Source: Bacteroidia bacterium
Lineage (GTDB): Bacteria; Bacteroidota; Bacteroidia; Chitinophagales; Chitinophagaceae
Length of the DNA: 64,000 nucleotides
NCBI GenBank assembly: GCA_030426665.1
Contig: JAUHYD010000017.1
Location: 34,459-98,458, forward strand
Direction: 5' to 3'
The number at the start of each line of letters is the position of its first letter. Position 1 is the stretch's first letter. Below the pieces are notes generated by a model. That model saw only the letters and a list, made by a program, of their open reading frames with translations, was not told where the DNA came from and did no database searches. Shown piece after piece: positions 50,837 to 60,404 of this stretch. Both the position numbers and the translations under genes were made by a program.

Positions 50837-52318
50837 TCAACGCAATTTACTGTTTTTTCTGCTGTACCCAAAATATATGATAAGACCGAGCAGAAGCCAT
50901 ACGCCTAATCGCGTCCAGTTTGTCCACCCAAGTCCGGCAATCATTGCGCCGCACACCAATATACCCAGTATCGGAATTAACGGAACTGCAGGCACCTTAA
51001 ACTGTCTTGGTAAGTCAGGATCAGTCCTGCGTAGTATCCATACGCCGGCACATACAAGCATAAAGGCAAATAGGGTACCTATACTCGTCATATCTCCTAC
51101 TATGTCCCCGGGCACAAATGCGGCAAACGCACCAACCAAGACAAAGAAAATCCAGTTTGACTTATAAGGTGTACTGTATTTTGGGTGTAGTTCAGAGAAC
51201 ATTTTTGGTACCAGTCCATCACGACTCATCGAATAGAATACCCTGGATTGACCCATCAGCATAACCAGAATTACTGAAGAGAATCCAAAGAGTATCGCTA
51301 CAGTTACCAGGTTTGCCAGCCATAGATGATCAACCATATAGGTCTTTATCGCAAACGCTACAGAAGCTTCTCTGCCTTGTGTTCGGAAATCTTCAATTGT
51401 GGCTACCCCGGTCATCACATGGGCAAAGAGAATGTAAAGAATAGTACAAATAACCAACGAGCCTAAGATACCTATGGGCATATCTTTTTTGGGGTTTTTG
51501 GCTTCCTGTGCAGCTGTCGATACTGCATCGAAACCAATAAATGCAAAAAACACCACTCCCGCAGCACCTAATATACCCCATACTCCTCCATAATTATGGG
51601 AAATACCTTGCACATCTGTATAAGTTGTAGGTTCTGGTATATAGTTCGCGTGGTTAGCTGGGTTTATATAGCCCCACCCAAGTGTAATAAACAATACAAC
51701 GATCGCTACTTTCGATACAACTATGATGCCGTTCACAAATGCCGACTCCTTTGTTCCACGTATAAGCAAAAGTGTAAGTAAAAATATAATCAACAACGCA
51801 GGTATATTCATAATGCCGCTCACTCCGGCTTGACCTGCAAATGCGCCTGCCCCGTCACAGACCTCAAAAGGCGAGTGACACCATTGATAGGGTACATGCA
51901 TTCCGAATACCTCCAAAAGTTTATTTAAGTATTCGCTCCATGCTATTCCCACCGTTGCAGCACCCACAGCGTATTCAAGCACCAGATCCCAACCAATAAT
52001 CCATGCAACCAGTTCGCCCATTGTTGCATAAGAATACGTATATGCACTCCCTGCAATCGGAATCATCGATGAAAACTCAGCATAACACAACCCTGCAAAC
52101 GCACAGCCAATAGCAGCTACCACAAAGCCGATAGTAACAGACGGTCCGGCATTATTGGCTGCAGCGGCTGCGGTCCTTACAAATAGACCCGCACCTATAA
52201 TCGCGCCTATACCCATTGCTATAAGGTTGCCGGCACCCAATGTTCGCTTCAGACCATTTTCGCCATCAGATGAATCTTTGATTAACTCGTTGATTGGTTT
52301 CTTAGTGAATAACCCCAT
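50837..52318 (-). CDS. APC-family amino-acid permease
   Basis: A 493-residue inner-membrane transporter with about twelve or more hydrophobic segments. The APC substrate/ion site is recognisable in TM1 (NLIAMGIGAIIGAGLFVRTA) and the later FIGFDAVSTAAQEAKNPKKDMP loop, typical of the cationic amino-acid transporter (CAT) branch. The N-terminus (KKPINELIKDSSDGENGLKRTLGAGN) is cytoplasmic. It imports amino acids with protons or by exchange; the exact substrate is an inference. The gene is followed after 71 bases by the receiver/Hpt genes on the same strand, and a good terminator stands between it and the collagen-like gene upstream. Confidence 0.9.
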   Translation of the reverse strand: MGLFTKKPINELIKDSSDGENGLKRTLGAGNLIAMGIGAIIGAGLFVRTAAAAANNAGPSVTIGFVVAAIGCAFAGLCYAEFSSMIPIAGSAYTYSYATMGELVAWIIGWDLVLEYAVGAATVGIAWSEYLNKLLEVFGMHVPYQWCHSPFEVCDGAGAFAGQAGVSGIMNIPALLIIFLLTLLLIRGTKESAFVNGIIVVSKVAIVVLFITLGWGYINPANHANYIPEPTTYTDVQGISHNYGGVWGILGAAGVVFFAFIGFDAVSTAAQEAKNPKKDMPIGILGSLVICTILYILFAHVMTGVATIEDFRTQGREASVAFAIKTYMVDHLWLANLVTVAILFGFSSVILVMLMGQSRVFYSMSRDGLVPKMFSELHPKYSTPYKSNWIFFVLVGAFAAFVPGDIVGDMTSIGTLFAFMLVCAGVWILRRTDPDLPRQFKVPAVPLIPILGILVCGAMIAGLGWTNWTRLGVWLLLGLIIYFGYSRKNSKLR

Positions 52319-52429
52319 TTTGGTAGTGTGTTTTTGACTGAAAGGCTAAGATAGGCAATAACTTGGTTAGAACCAATCTAACCCATTACTACGTAACTTT
52401 CGAGGCTTTTGCGTCGGCCTTGGTGTGAT

Positions 52430-52469
52430 AAATAAATAAAGCGAGGCTGTCCTTTCGGAACAACCTCGC
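52430..52469 (-). terminator. Terminator of the collagen-like / T9SS unit
   Basis: On the minus strand a hairpin (52441-52469, GCGAGG...CCTCGC stem of about 12 pairs with one bulge, GAAA loop) is followed by TTTATTTATTT. It lies 22 bases after the stop codon of the gene at 52492. Confidence 0.75.
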
Positions 52470-52491
52470 TCATTTTCGTAACTAATACTAT

Positions 52492-54570
52492 TTACTTTCT
52501 GGTTTTACTGTTTTGGTTGTTGTTGTTAATCTCATTATCCATGGCACTCTTAACTCGTCCAATTTGTAACGAACCGTCTTTTCCATATTCGGCAGCATGC
52601 AGATATTTACCTTTGTCTTTGTCTGCTTTTACTGTTTCCGGTACCACTCTGTGTGCATTTGCCCATGTATCCTGTCTTACTCCGGTTACTTGCCAGCTGA
52701 CTTTCACATTTGGAATGTTGGTCTTTATTTCGAATGTGTTACCTGATATTTCTTTCGATATAATCGCCTGAGCAAATGTGCCAATGACGGTCAGCTGATA
52801 GCGAAACTCTTTATTGAGCGCATCAAAGTAAGAAGGTAATGTTACCGTGGCAACACCCGCCGCATCAGTAGTGATATTGCCGTTGTATATATTCATCATG
52901 TCCGGACTTTCAACAAAACTGTGAGACAAATACTTGTTCTCCGGATCCAGAGGGTGGTCTATCTTAAAAGTTCCACCTCCTTTAACAAGGAAACCGGTAA
53001 TGTTCACATCGCCGTCAAACCAGCCGGCCCAGTTGTCAAGCGACGATGTCGCACCGGTTGCATAACCGTAAATGCCATAGCTACTAAGGCAACTTGAAGA
53101 CAATGCATCAGAAAATCCGGCAACGCCAATAGATACATCGGCGTCAGAAGTTGAGTTGCCTTCTACACCTGTCGATACCGAACTGGCTGCAGTTGTTGTA
53201 CTCGCTGCATTACCTATCACTCCCACTCGTCCGCCATCTCCCTCAACCCCGAATCCTGCATTAATTACAGAACTAGGTTGCGATTTTCCCCATACTCCTA
53301 TGCTATTGCCAGCCGTGGAAGTTCCGGTATATACTCCAGCTAATGCTCCGCTCGGAGATGGTATTGGGGTGTAGAATAAACCTGCCCTGTCTTCCGTTGT
53401 GGTTGTCACTTCAAGAGTTGACGTAGGACCGGTGATACCTATCCCTATTTTTCCCGCATTTTGGTACATGCCGGAATTGCCCACCGCAGATGCTCCGGTA
53501 AACATTGTTATATAGTTAGTAGTTCCTGAGCCTGAGATACCACCTCCGCCACCTGTAGGTGTAGTTGGTGTCCATTGAGAACCATCCCATGTCAATACCT
53601 GCCCTGTCGATGGAGCTATTGTAGACAGTGGACGAGAACGCAAACCTACCACTGTTGTAGAAGAAGATGGACCTGTTGCGTCACCACCCATGGTTACAGA
53701 CGTAGCTGATGCTGGTGTTGTTGGAGCCCACTGACTTCCGTCCCAGCCCAATACTTGTCCGAAAGATGGCGCGCCGGATGACACAGGGCGCGATTGGATT
53801 TTTGTAACAGTATTTGATGTGCTTGGTCCTGTCGCATCGCCCGATAATGTTACAGCGCCTACTGCAGCTGTAATCGTTGTATTCGTTACCCCTGTGATTC
53901 TTCCATAGGCATCAGTAGTGAATACCGGAACCTGTGTTGCAGAACCGTAGCTACCGGGAGTAACACCACTTGCGGCAAGGCCTATACTTCCAGATGTTGT
54001 TATTGTACCTCCTGTTAGTGGAGGGTTTGCAGTTATTGAGCTAAGTGTGCCGCTTCCTGCTGGTCCCGCTGGTCCGGTTGGCCCTGCTGGTCCTGCTGGT
54101 CCCGCTGGGCCTGTAAGTCCCGCTGGTCCTGCCGGGCCTGCTGGTCCCGCTGGTCCTGCTGGACCCGGAGTGCTGTTTAGGGCATTTAATGCAAACGGAA
54201 CACTCAGAAGTTGACTGGTTCCCATATTATTGTAAGAAGCGCCGCCGTCCGGATCCATCTCTACTTGCAAGTATTTGTCTCCGCTTCCCCACGCAATTGA
54301 ACCGAATGTTCCGATTGTGGGAGACCCTGCGCCGACAGCCACAGTAAACAATCCGAAGGCATTTGTCGTTGCAGTATGTGTTTCTCTATATACCACCGTT
54401 CCGGCGGCAGATCCGTCATGAATGGTCAGCTGCAGACTTATTGACGCTCCCGCCAATGGTCCGCCGGCCCCATCTCTTGCGACTCCCTGATAGTTGAATT
54501 TCTGAGGAGCTTGTGCCAGGGTTATACCACTGATACATAGCATGGCAATAAAAATAAATATCTTTTTCAT
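52492..54570 (-). CDS. Exported collagen-like, tail-fibre-type protein
   Basis: A 692-residue exported protein. The signal peptide is residues 1-19 (MKKIFIFIAMLCISGITLA). An N-terminal beta-sandwich (about 20-130, APQKFNYQGVARD, a domain common in Bacteroidota secreted proteins) leads into a collagen-like region (about 133-171) of 13 Gly-X-Y units. Two copies of a ~52-residue repeat follow (about 240-345, both with GDATGPSTS... and TGQVLTWDGSQWTPTTP type ends). The C-terminal part (about 350-692) is strand-rich and unrecognised. It has no clear T9SS tail. The gene is 18 bases after the T9SS gene at 54589 and shares its terminator. A trimeric fibre is inferred from the collagen segment. Confidence 0.8.
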   Translation of the reverse strand: MKKIFIFIAMLCISGITLAQAPQKFNYQGVARDGAGGPLAGASISLQLTIHDGSAAGTVVYRETHTATTNAFGLFTVAVGAGSPTIGTFGSIAWGSGDKYLQVEMDPDGGASYNNMGTSQLLSVPFALNALNSTPGPAGPAGPAGPAGPAGLTGPAGPAGPAGPTGPAGPAGSGTLSSITANPPLTGGTITTSGSIGLAASGVTPGSYGSATQVPVFTTDAYGRITGVTNTTITAAVGAVTLSGDATGPSTSNTVTKIQSRPVSSGAPSFGQVLGWDGSQWAPTTPASATSVTMGGDATGPSSSTTVVGLRSRPLSTIAPSTGQVLTWDGSQWTPTTPTGGGGGISGSGTTNYITMFTGASAVGNSGMYQNAGKIGIGITGPTSTLEVTTTTEDRAGLFYTPIPSPSGALAGVYTGTSTAGNSIGVWGKSQPSSVINAGFGVEGDGGRVGVIGNAASTTTAASSVSTGVEGNSTSDADVSIGVAGFSDALSSSCLSSYGIYGYATGATSSLDNWAGWFDGDVNITGFLVKGGGTFKIDHPLDPENKYLSHSFVESPDMMNIYNGNITTDAAGVATVTLPSYFDALNKEFRYQLTVIGTFAQAIISKEISGNTFEIKTNIPNVKVSWQVTGVRQDTWANAHRVVPETVKADKDKGKYLHAAEYGKDGSLQIGRVKSAMDNEINNNNQNSKTRK
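54055..54172 (-). repeat. Gly-Pro-Ala collagen-like coding repeat
   Basis: Thirteen Gly-X-Y codon triplets, mostly GPA, encoded by short near-identical 9-base DNA units (GGTCCCGCT-like). Such tracts can lose or gain units by slippage. Confidence 0.75.
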
Positions 54571-54588
54571 ATTGTTTGTTTAGGTTAA

Positions 54589-55104
54589 TTAGTTGAGTTT
54601 TTGAATTTTGAAGGTAGATGACTTAACAGTAGAATTGTTGCTTTCCAATGATACGTCGAGCATATAGGTTGCTGCCGCAAAGCGTGTCAAATCCACCTGC
54701 TGCGTCGTTTTTCCCTCTGCCAGTTCAGTAGATTCACTAATTAATACTTTACCGGTTAGGTCGATTAGCTTGTAGCTTAAAGTGCAGCTGCTTGTCGCAT
54801 TATATCTGATGTTTATCTGTGAGGTCGAAGGGTTCGGGAATACATCGATATCGGGTGAATTCTTCACAATGGCTACATTGCTCGTGGCCTTTTGTGGTTG
54901 TAAGACTCCCTGCGTGACTATCACTACCGGATTGCCAAAGGTGCTGACCATGACTTCTCCGATGGACCACTCATATGTGTTCCCGTCTATCGTCCCCGAG
55001 CCTCCGGTGGAATTAACTACGTCAGGACCTATACTCTGTCCGCGGGCAAAAGGTATGACTCCTATCACCGCAAACAGACATAGGGAAAGTACTTTTTGTT
55101 TCAT
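54589..55104 (-). CDS. Small T9SS type A sorting-domain protein
   Basis: A 171-residue exported protein. Signal peptide 1-22 (MKQKVLSLCLFAVIGVIPFARG); a short mature domain (about 23-85, GGSGTIDGNTYEWSIGEV and GNPVVIVTQGVLQP), which resembles a domain found in many small Bacteroidota exported proteins; then the sorting domain (about 88-171, DIDVFPNPSTSQINIRY, KLIDLTGKVL, AATYMLDVSLE). It lies first in a two-gene unit with the collagen-like gene, 18 bases apart. Function unknown; it may be displayed together with the fibre protein (inference). Confidence 0.85.
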   Translation of the reverse strand: MKQKVLSLCLFAVIGVIPFARGQSIGPDVVNSTGGSGTIDGNTYEWSIGEVMVSTFGNPVVIVTQGVLQPQKATSNVAIVKNSPDIDVFPNPSTSQINIRYNATSSCTLSYKLIDLTGKVLISESTELAEGKTTQQVDLTRFAAATYMLDVSLESNNSTVKSSTFKIQKLN

Positions 55105-55222
55105 AAGTTAAACTTTAATAATTAGATTAATAAAGATAACAAATGAAACCGAATAACGAAGTCTATACTTCAATGTTTTTTATTAGTGACAGAGATTTCA
55201 CATTGCACATGCTGTTCAAGAA

Positions 55223-56458
55223 TCAGCAAATCAATCTATATACTGGGTTATTACCATAGTCGTAGGGGATATATGCAAGCGAGGGTATTTTGTTAGTTAT
55301 TATGATATTTGCTTTCTTGCCTGTTTTGATAGTCCCCAATTCGTGTTCCAGCTCCAGAGCCGCCGCACCGTTGACAGTGACAGCATTAATTGCTTCTTCC
55401 GGACTCATTTTTAATTGTGTGCACGCAATCGATAGCAGCAACGGGACATTTCCCGAGGGGCAGGAGCCGGGATTATAATCGGTAGCAAGACAGACAGGCA
55501 ACCCTGCATCAATTATACGGCGCGCTGGCTGGTACTGTATGCCCAGAAAAAATGCCGCCCCGGGTAGTAACACAGGCATCGTACTACTATGCCGCAGCGA
55601 CTCTATCTCTGCCTCTCCTACACATTCCAGGTGGTCTACACTAAGTGCATTGTGTTTTACACCGGTTTGCACACCGCCGGAGTAATGAAGTTGGTTTGCA
55701 TGTATTTTGGGTTTTAGACCATATTTCCATCCGGCTTCTAATAGCCTGTCGGTTTCTTCAATTCCGAAAAAGCCGTCTTCGCAAAAGACATCCATATAGT
55801 CGGCCAGACCTTCTCCTGCAACTCTCGGCAACATTTCGTCAATGATAAGTCGAATGTACCCCTCTTTGTCATTCTTATAGATAGCAGGGTAGGCATGGGC
55901 AGCCAGAAATGATGCCTTAACAGGAATGGGTGCATTTTCTTTCAGTCGGCGAATAACACGAAGCATCTTCATTTCGCCCTCCAGGGTCAAGCCGTACCCA
56001 CTCTTGATCTCTATGGCTCCCGTTCCCTGATTCATGACCGCAGTTAGCCGCTCCAGACTTTGCGCATAGAGCGCATCTTCGTCCATTTCATTGAGCTTGG
56101 TCGCTGAATTCAGAATGCCTCCACCTCGGCGGGCTATTTCTTCATAACTTACGCCTTTTATCCTATCGGTAAACTCACCATCACGGGGTTGGGCAAACAC
56201 GATATGTGTATGGCTGTCGACCCACGCAGGCAATACCATTCTACCGGATGCATCTATTACTTCGTCGGCTGTCAATTCCGGTAATTCAGCCATGCTCCCG
56301 AAGCCTTGTATCAATCCATTCTCAATGACAAGCCACGCATCCTTTATTGAAGGAATTTCCGCCATGGCTTTCCCGGCTACTCTGGTTATCGGTTTACTAT
56401 TTGTATCGGAGGTTTCTGTCTGATGTAGTTCCTTAATTTTTGTAATAAGTGTGCGCAT
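55223..56458 (-). CDS. hutI: Imidazolonepropionase
   Basis: Hydrolyses imidazolonepropionate to N-formimino-glutamate in histidine degradation. 411 residues, normal length, metal-dependent amidohydrolase fold. The metal-binding HTH is in WVDSHTHIVFAQPRDGEF, later ligands occur in AHAYPAI, IHANQLHY and the Asp in LATDYNPGS, and the family's substrate Arg/Tyr region RGGGILNSATKLNEMDED is present. Start ATG at 56456-56458. No other hut genes are in the window. It is followed upstream by the PorW-like gene on the same strand with 47 bases between, so both may be cotranscribed. Confidence 0.95.
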   Translation of the reverse strand: MRTLITKIKELHQTETSDTNSKPITRVAGKAMAEIPSIKDAWLVIENGLIQGFGSMAELPELTADEVIDASGRMVLPAWVDSHTHIVFAQPRDGEFTDRIKGVSYEEIARRGGGILNSATKLNEMDEDALYAQSLERLTAVMNQGTGAIEIKSGYGLTLEGEMKMLRVIRRLKENAPIPVKASFLAAHAYPAIYKNDKEGYIRLIIDEMLPRVAGEGLADYMDVFCEDGFFGIEETDRLLEAGWKYGLKPKIHANQLHYSGGVQTGVKHNALSVDHLECVGEAEIESLRHSSTMPVLLPGAAFFLGIQYQPARRIIDAGLPVCLATDYNPGSCPSGNVPLLLSIACTQLKMSPEEAINAVTVNGAAALELEHELGTIKTGKKANIIITNKIPSLAYIPYDYGNNPVYRLIC

Positions 56459-56505
56459 GCTTGTCAGGTGATTGATATTGTCGTCAGGCTTTGCTGGTCA
56501 AAACT

Positions 56506-59500
56506 CTATTTATAAAAAATATTATAGAAAGCAATGTAGGCAGTTGCTGTTTTGTCTGCGAACATTTTTTTGTAGTTATACCTAGATATAATTAACACTT
56601 TTGATTCCGATTCACTGTAACCCTTAAGCACTTCTGATGCTTTTAGTTTTTCCATGTATTCATTTGCAGTGGCCGCTTCATTGAATGTTTCAACCAATAA
56701 GACTGTATGTTCCGCATCGTACATATCTATTAGCAATTCATGATAGGGGTGCCCGTACAATTTTGTATCAAATTCGCGTACGTCTTTTTTTAATTGCCCG
56801 GTACGGGAATCAAGGCCAGGGAGCAATATCACGCAATAATGCGCTGAATCGGTATTGAATGCATACATTGCTGGTGCATCCGGCTTTTCGGGCGGTGGAG
56901 GCGGAAGGTCAGGTTTCGTGGCTGCAACCGCTTCTTTTTCTTTTTTCTTTTCTATATGCTTAGGTGGTGGGCCCTCTTTATACCAGGACGGTTTGCCACC
57001 ATTGCGTACTTCTCCGATATATTTTTTTACAGACTTGGCCCAATCTGTCAGGGAGTCTTTAGGATTGGTATTTATAAACTTCGTTATAACGGTATCAGCC
57101 ATGTCATAATTGCCTTTTCCGGCATAGGCCATAGCTTCCGTTACCCAAAAACGCTTGTTGTAGGTAGGTTCATCAAATTTCGTTTTTGCCATATCCGTGC
57201 GCATCAGTACTTCGGTGTATTGATGGCTCATCAGCAAGTCATATGTCTTGTCAAAATAATCTGCCACTTCCGATGTGTTGCTTGCTGTTGATTTGCTTTC
57301 ACTTTTGTTAGGCTTCAGCAGGCCTGCATAATCCGAATCCGGGAATTTCTTAAGCAATTCATTTGCATATCCCTGTGCTTTGTCCAGCTTGTTTTGTTTT
57401 ACAGCAATTTCGTAGCGCAAGAAAAGCTCTTCTTCTTTATATCTGTGATTAGGGAAACGCTTGTCAAGTGTGTCCAATGTTTGAAGAGCTCGGTCATAAT
57501 CATCAAGTTGCTTTACGTATGCTTTCGCTAGCAACACATAAGACCTCTGAATTGTTTTTATCGCTGTTTCTTTTTCTTTCGCTGTGTTCGGTATCAGTGC
57601 AAGCAGGCTTTCTTCTGTTGGTATGCCATCCTCCATTACCACCTTATTAGCTTCTGTTGATGCCGCATCTTCACCCTCACCTTCACTTCCGCCTTCGCTG
57701 CTACCTCCGGTTGTCATCGAGCCGGCAGATGTGCGTGCCCAATTATCAGCAAGTTTTCGATTGCCCCACTTACGCTTAAACTCTGTTCTGCCTTGCGTCA
57801 TTAGGCCGGGGTTAGAAAAGTACCAGCTAGTGCTGCTGCCTCCGTTGCCTGCTCCGGCATCTACCACCGGTGCGCTTACAACAGCACTGTTCTCTGCATT
57901 AAAAATACTGTCGTCTCGCTTTTTTTCTAGTGCGCGGATTTGCCGGCGGACAATACTTTGCTGTGTCTTTCTGCTTTTTGCTGCAAGCGAAAGAAGGCTA
58001 TCCTGATCATGAATCGTTTGCACCGGACCTGAAATTTCGTTTAGTCCTGCACTACGCTGTACCGCTGCGGCTACAGACTTATCTTTGCCCGCTGCCGACG
58101 AGTATTTGGCAGCACTATCGTACGAAGACTTAGCGGAAGGGTACTTTGCTAAAGCGTAATACACATCGCCCATCGCTGCAAATGACAATGCTTTTTGCTT
58201 TCGGGACGCCTTGGGTGTTACAACGCTTTTATGGAAGTATCCTAGTGCCTCCTTATTTCGGTTGCCTTTTACTGCAAGGTTTCCCAGCACATAGTATACC
58301 TGGTCATAATAGCTAACGTATTTCCCGTCTTTTAGCGTTCGTTTCAAAGGGGTAACTGCAGTAGCAACGCTTTCTCCGGCCAAAAGTTTATTGTAAGCAA
58401 TGTATTTTCTGGCATAGAAATCCATCTGTAGCTTAGGGTAGTGATTCAACACTTCTTCAAAGCTTTTCGCAGCTTCTTTATACGAACCCATTTCTTGCAG
58501 CAATTGACCATTCAGGAATGCCATTCTCATTCTATCGTATTCCGGAATATTGCCATCATCAACAGCAATCGAAAGCTGTTTAGACGCCTCCGTTTTATTG
58601 CCGGCATGTAAATAGGCAAATGCTTTTTCGGCAGCAAGTTTTCCTTCTAGACTTTCAGGTAGGTTAGCGTCGTATGCTAATAGAGATAACACAGACTCTG
58701 CATTTTCTACCTGTCCGGCTGTAGTGTATGTCCGTGCCAACCATAGAATGGCATCGTTATGCACCGATTTGTGCTGGAAAATATTAAGTTTTGACCGTTT
58801 CTTGCTGTCAACGATAGAAGAACTACGGCTACTGCTGTACGAGTGTTTGCGGCTTTTTTTATTTTTTGCTTTTTGGTCAGATGCAATGATATAACGGAAT
58901 GAGGTCGCCGCATTCTCGTAACTCCCCTTATAATAATAGGCCTTGCCTAGCAACAAGTACATGTCATTTGACCATTTCGTTCTGGGGTCATGTATTTGCA
59001 GGCCTACTGATACCTTCCTGACAATACTATCCATGTCTGCCGCCAACAGAGAGGAGTCAGTATTCGGGTCGAAGGGGTACATCTTAATGGGAGCATCAAA
59101 GTCATCATTTACGACTCGTAGCATATTGTCTTTTGCCTCCCGCATCTTTTGTCGCGCATTAAAATAGTAGTTGTAATGCGTAAATGAGTTCTGTGTGAAG
59201 CGCCGTATCGGGCTCCATCGTTTCTTCAACATAGACTCATTAGACCAGGCCTCACGTTTCTTCTTGAGTTTTAACTCAAGTTTCATTTTCAGCGATTCCT
59301 GCTTTTTCTTCTCCTTTACTTTGGCCAGCTTTTGCCGTTCTGCCCTCATTTTCTCGAGACTGTCAGTTCTCGCCTTTCGCACCATCTTTATACTATCAAT
59401 ATACTTTGTTCTTGCAGCTTTCGTACTGTCAAGTATGTGAGCCCTTGCTGTTTTTGTACTGTCTAGTATATGTTTACGTGCATCAGCCAGACTATCACGG

Positions 59501-60180
59501 AATGCCTCTCTTACGGCAGCAATACTGTCCAGTCTGTGGCGTCTTACGAGTGTTACACTGTCTTTGTATCGTTTGCTCGAACGGTACTCCCTGATGACTG
59601 CCAGACTATCTGATCGGTGTTTTTGTTCTGCCCGTATGCTGTCTATACGCTCTTTTCGGGCTGTGGTAATACTGTCTGTTATCTCTTTTCGTGCTGTCCT
59701 TATCGAGTCGAGTCTTTCCTGCCTTATTGCTCTTATCGAGTCGAGCCTGGCCGTGCGTATAGCCTGCACACTATCTCTGTATCGCCTGCTCGTTCGGTAT
59801 TCCCTTATTGCAGCCAGACTATCGCTTCTTCGTTTTCGCACTTTGTTCAGACTGTCTATTCGCTCCATACGAGCTGTCTTAATGCTGTCTGCAATATGTT
59901 TTCGCGATGCTTTTGCACTGTCAAGTGCTCGTTCGCGGGCTTTTTTAGTGCTGTCAAGTACACGTTTGCGTGCTTTTACGGTACTATCAAGTATATGGGC
60001 ACGCGCTTCTCGTGTACTATCAAGGATACGTTTTCTGGCATTAGTAATGCTATCAGTACGCGCGCGTCCGGTCAGGGGACCGGGCGCACCTTTCCTTTTT
60101 GCTGTTTGTGCCTGACTATCAGTTACATTAGCAAGAAGAAAAAATAATAATACGAAAAATGATATAAAATTAAACCTCAA
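56506..60180 (-). CDS. PorW/SprE-like T9SS component with hendecad repeat region
   Basis: A 1224-residue exported protein. A signal-like peptide (1-25, SFFVLLFFLLANVTDSQAQ) has no lipobox Cys, unlike the usual PorW lipoproteins. Residues 42-282 hold 21 repeats with an 11-residue period (LDSTKTARAHI type), rich in Asp, Ser, Arg and Lys. The following part has the PorW/SprE-like segment RFTQNSFTHYNYYFNARQKMREA and several TPR-type helix pairs (YLLLGKAYYYKGSYENAATSF, LNGQLLQEMGSYKEAAKSFEEV, YYVLGNLAVKGNRNKEALGYF, about 395-660 and 860-1080), and a proline-rich linker before a globular C-terminus. By homology to SprE/PorW it may support T9SS assembly or gliding. The start is TTG at 60178-60180: an in-frame TGA lies at 60193-60195 and no ATG occurs before residue 100. 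Confidence 0.72.
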   Translation of the reverse strand: MRFNFISFFVLLFFLLANVTDSQAQTAKRKGAPGPLTGRARTDSITNARKRILDSTREARAHILDSTVKARKRVLDSTKKARERALDSAKASRKHIADSIKTARMERIDSLNKVRKRRSDSLAAIREYRTSRRYRDSVQAIRTARLDSIRAIRQERLDSIRTARKEITDSITTARKERIDSIRAEQKHRSDSLAVIREYRSSKRYKDSVTLVRRHRLDSIAAVREAFRDSLADARKHILDSTKTARAHILDSTKAARTKYIDSIKMVRKARTDSLEKMRAERQKLAKVKEKKKQESLKMKLELKLKKKREAWSNESMLKKRWSPIRRFTQNSFTHYNYYFNARQKMREAKDNMLRVVNDDFDAPIKMYPFDPNTDSSLLAADMDSIVRKVSVGLQIHDPRTKWSNDMYLLLGKAYYYKGSYENAATSFRYIIASDQKAKNKKSRKHSYSSSRSSSIVDSKKRSKLNIFQHKSVHNDAILWLARTYTTAGQVENAESVLSLLAYDANLPESLEGKLAAEKAFAYLHAGNKTEASKQLSIAVDDGNIPEYDRMRMAFLNGQLLQEMGSYKEAAKSFEEVLNHYPKLQMDFYARKYIAYNKLLAGESVATAVTPLKRTLKDGKYVSYYDQVYYVLGNLAVKGNRNKEALGYFHKSVVTPKASRKQKALSFAAMGDVYYALAKYPSAKSSYDSAAKYSSAAGKDKSVAAAVQRSAGLNEISGPVQTIHDQDSLLSLAAKSRKTQQSIVRRQIRALEKKRDDSIFNAENSAVVSAPVVDAGAGNGGSSTSWYFSNPGLMTQGRTEFKRKWGNRKLADNWARTSAGSMTTGGSSEGGSEGEGEDAASTEANKVVMEDGIPTEESLLALIPNTAKEKETAIKTIQRSYVLLAKAYVKQLDDYDRALQTLDTLDKRFPNHRYKEEELFLRYEIAVKQNKLDKAQGYANELLKKFPDSDYAGLLKPNKSESKSTASNTSEVADYFDKTYDLLMSHQYTEVLMRTDMAKTKFDEPTYNKRFWVTEAMAYAGKGNYDMADTVITKFINTNPKDSLTDWAKSVKKYIGEVRNGGKPSWYKEGPPPKHIEKKKEKEAVAATKPDLPPPPPEKPDAPAMYAFNTDSAHYCVILLPGLDSRTGQLKKDVREFDTKLYGHPYHELLIDMYDAEHTVLLVETFNEAATANEYMEKLKASEVLKGYSESESKVLIISRYNYKKMFADKTATAYIAFYNIFYK
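59335..60057 (-). repeat. 21-unit hendecad repeat in the PorW-like protein
   Basis: Nineteen 11-residue and two 16-residue units of the form (L/I/T)DSxxxxRxxx. Two five-unit blocks look duplicated (unit pairs 7-9 and 13-15, with SDSLAAIREYRTSRRY and SDSLAVIREYRSSKRY). Confidence 0.75.
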
Positions 60181-60404
60181 TTCGTTTTGTTTTCAGAAAC
60201 GTCTGACTAATATAACGTATAGACGTGGATATTAGTATATATCTATTTTGCAAATCCGTTTCCGGGGTACAAGTCCCAAAAATAGACAAAATACGACACT
60301 CTCGGTCCTGTACTATAATTAATAATTAACAAAAATATTTCCCCATATTTTCAGTTGCATAATGTAATTTCGAGCCTGATTACTCATATGAAGTTCTTGT
60401 GCAG

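Noticed and set aside
59564..60147. Long open frames on the plus strand across the PorW-like N-terminus
   Set aside because: They are by-products of the repetitive Asp-Ser-Arg codons on the minus strand; the translated sequence is low-complexity and matches no family.
60181..60398. Small RNA or riboswitch upstream of the AtpZ gene
   Set aside because: A+T-rich, with no conserved structure I could recognise.
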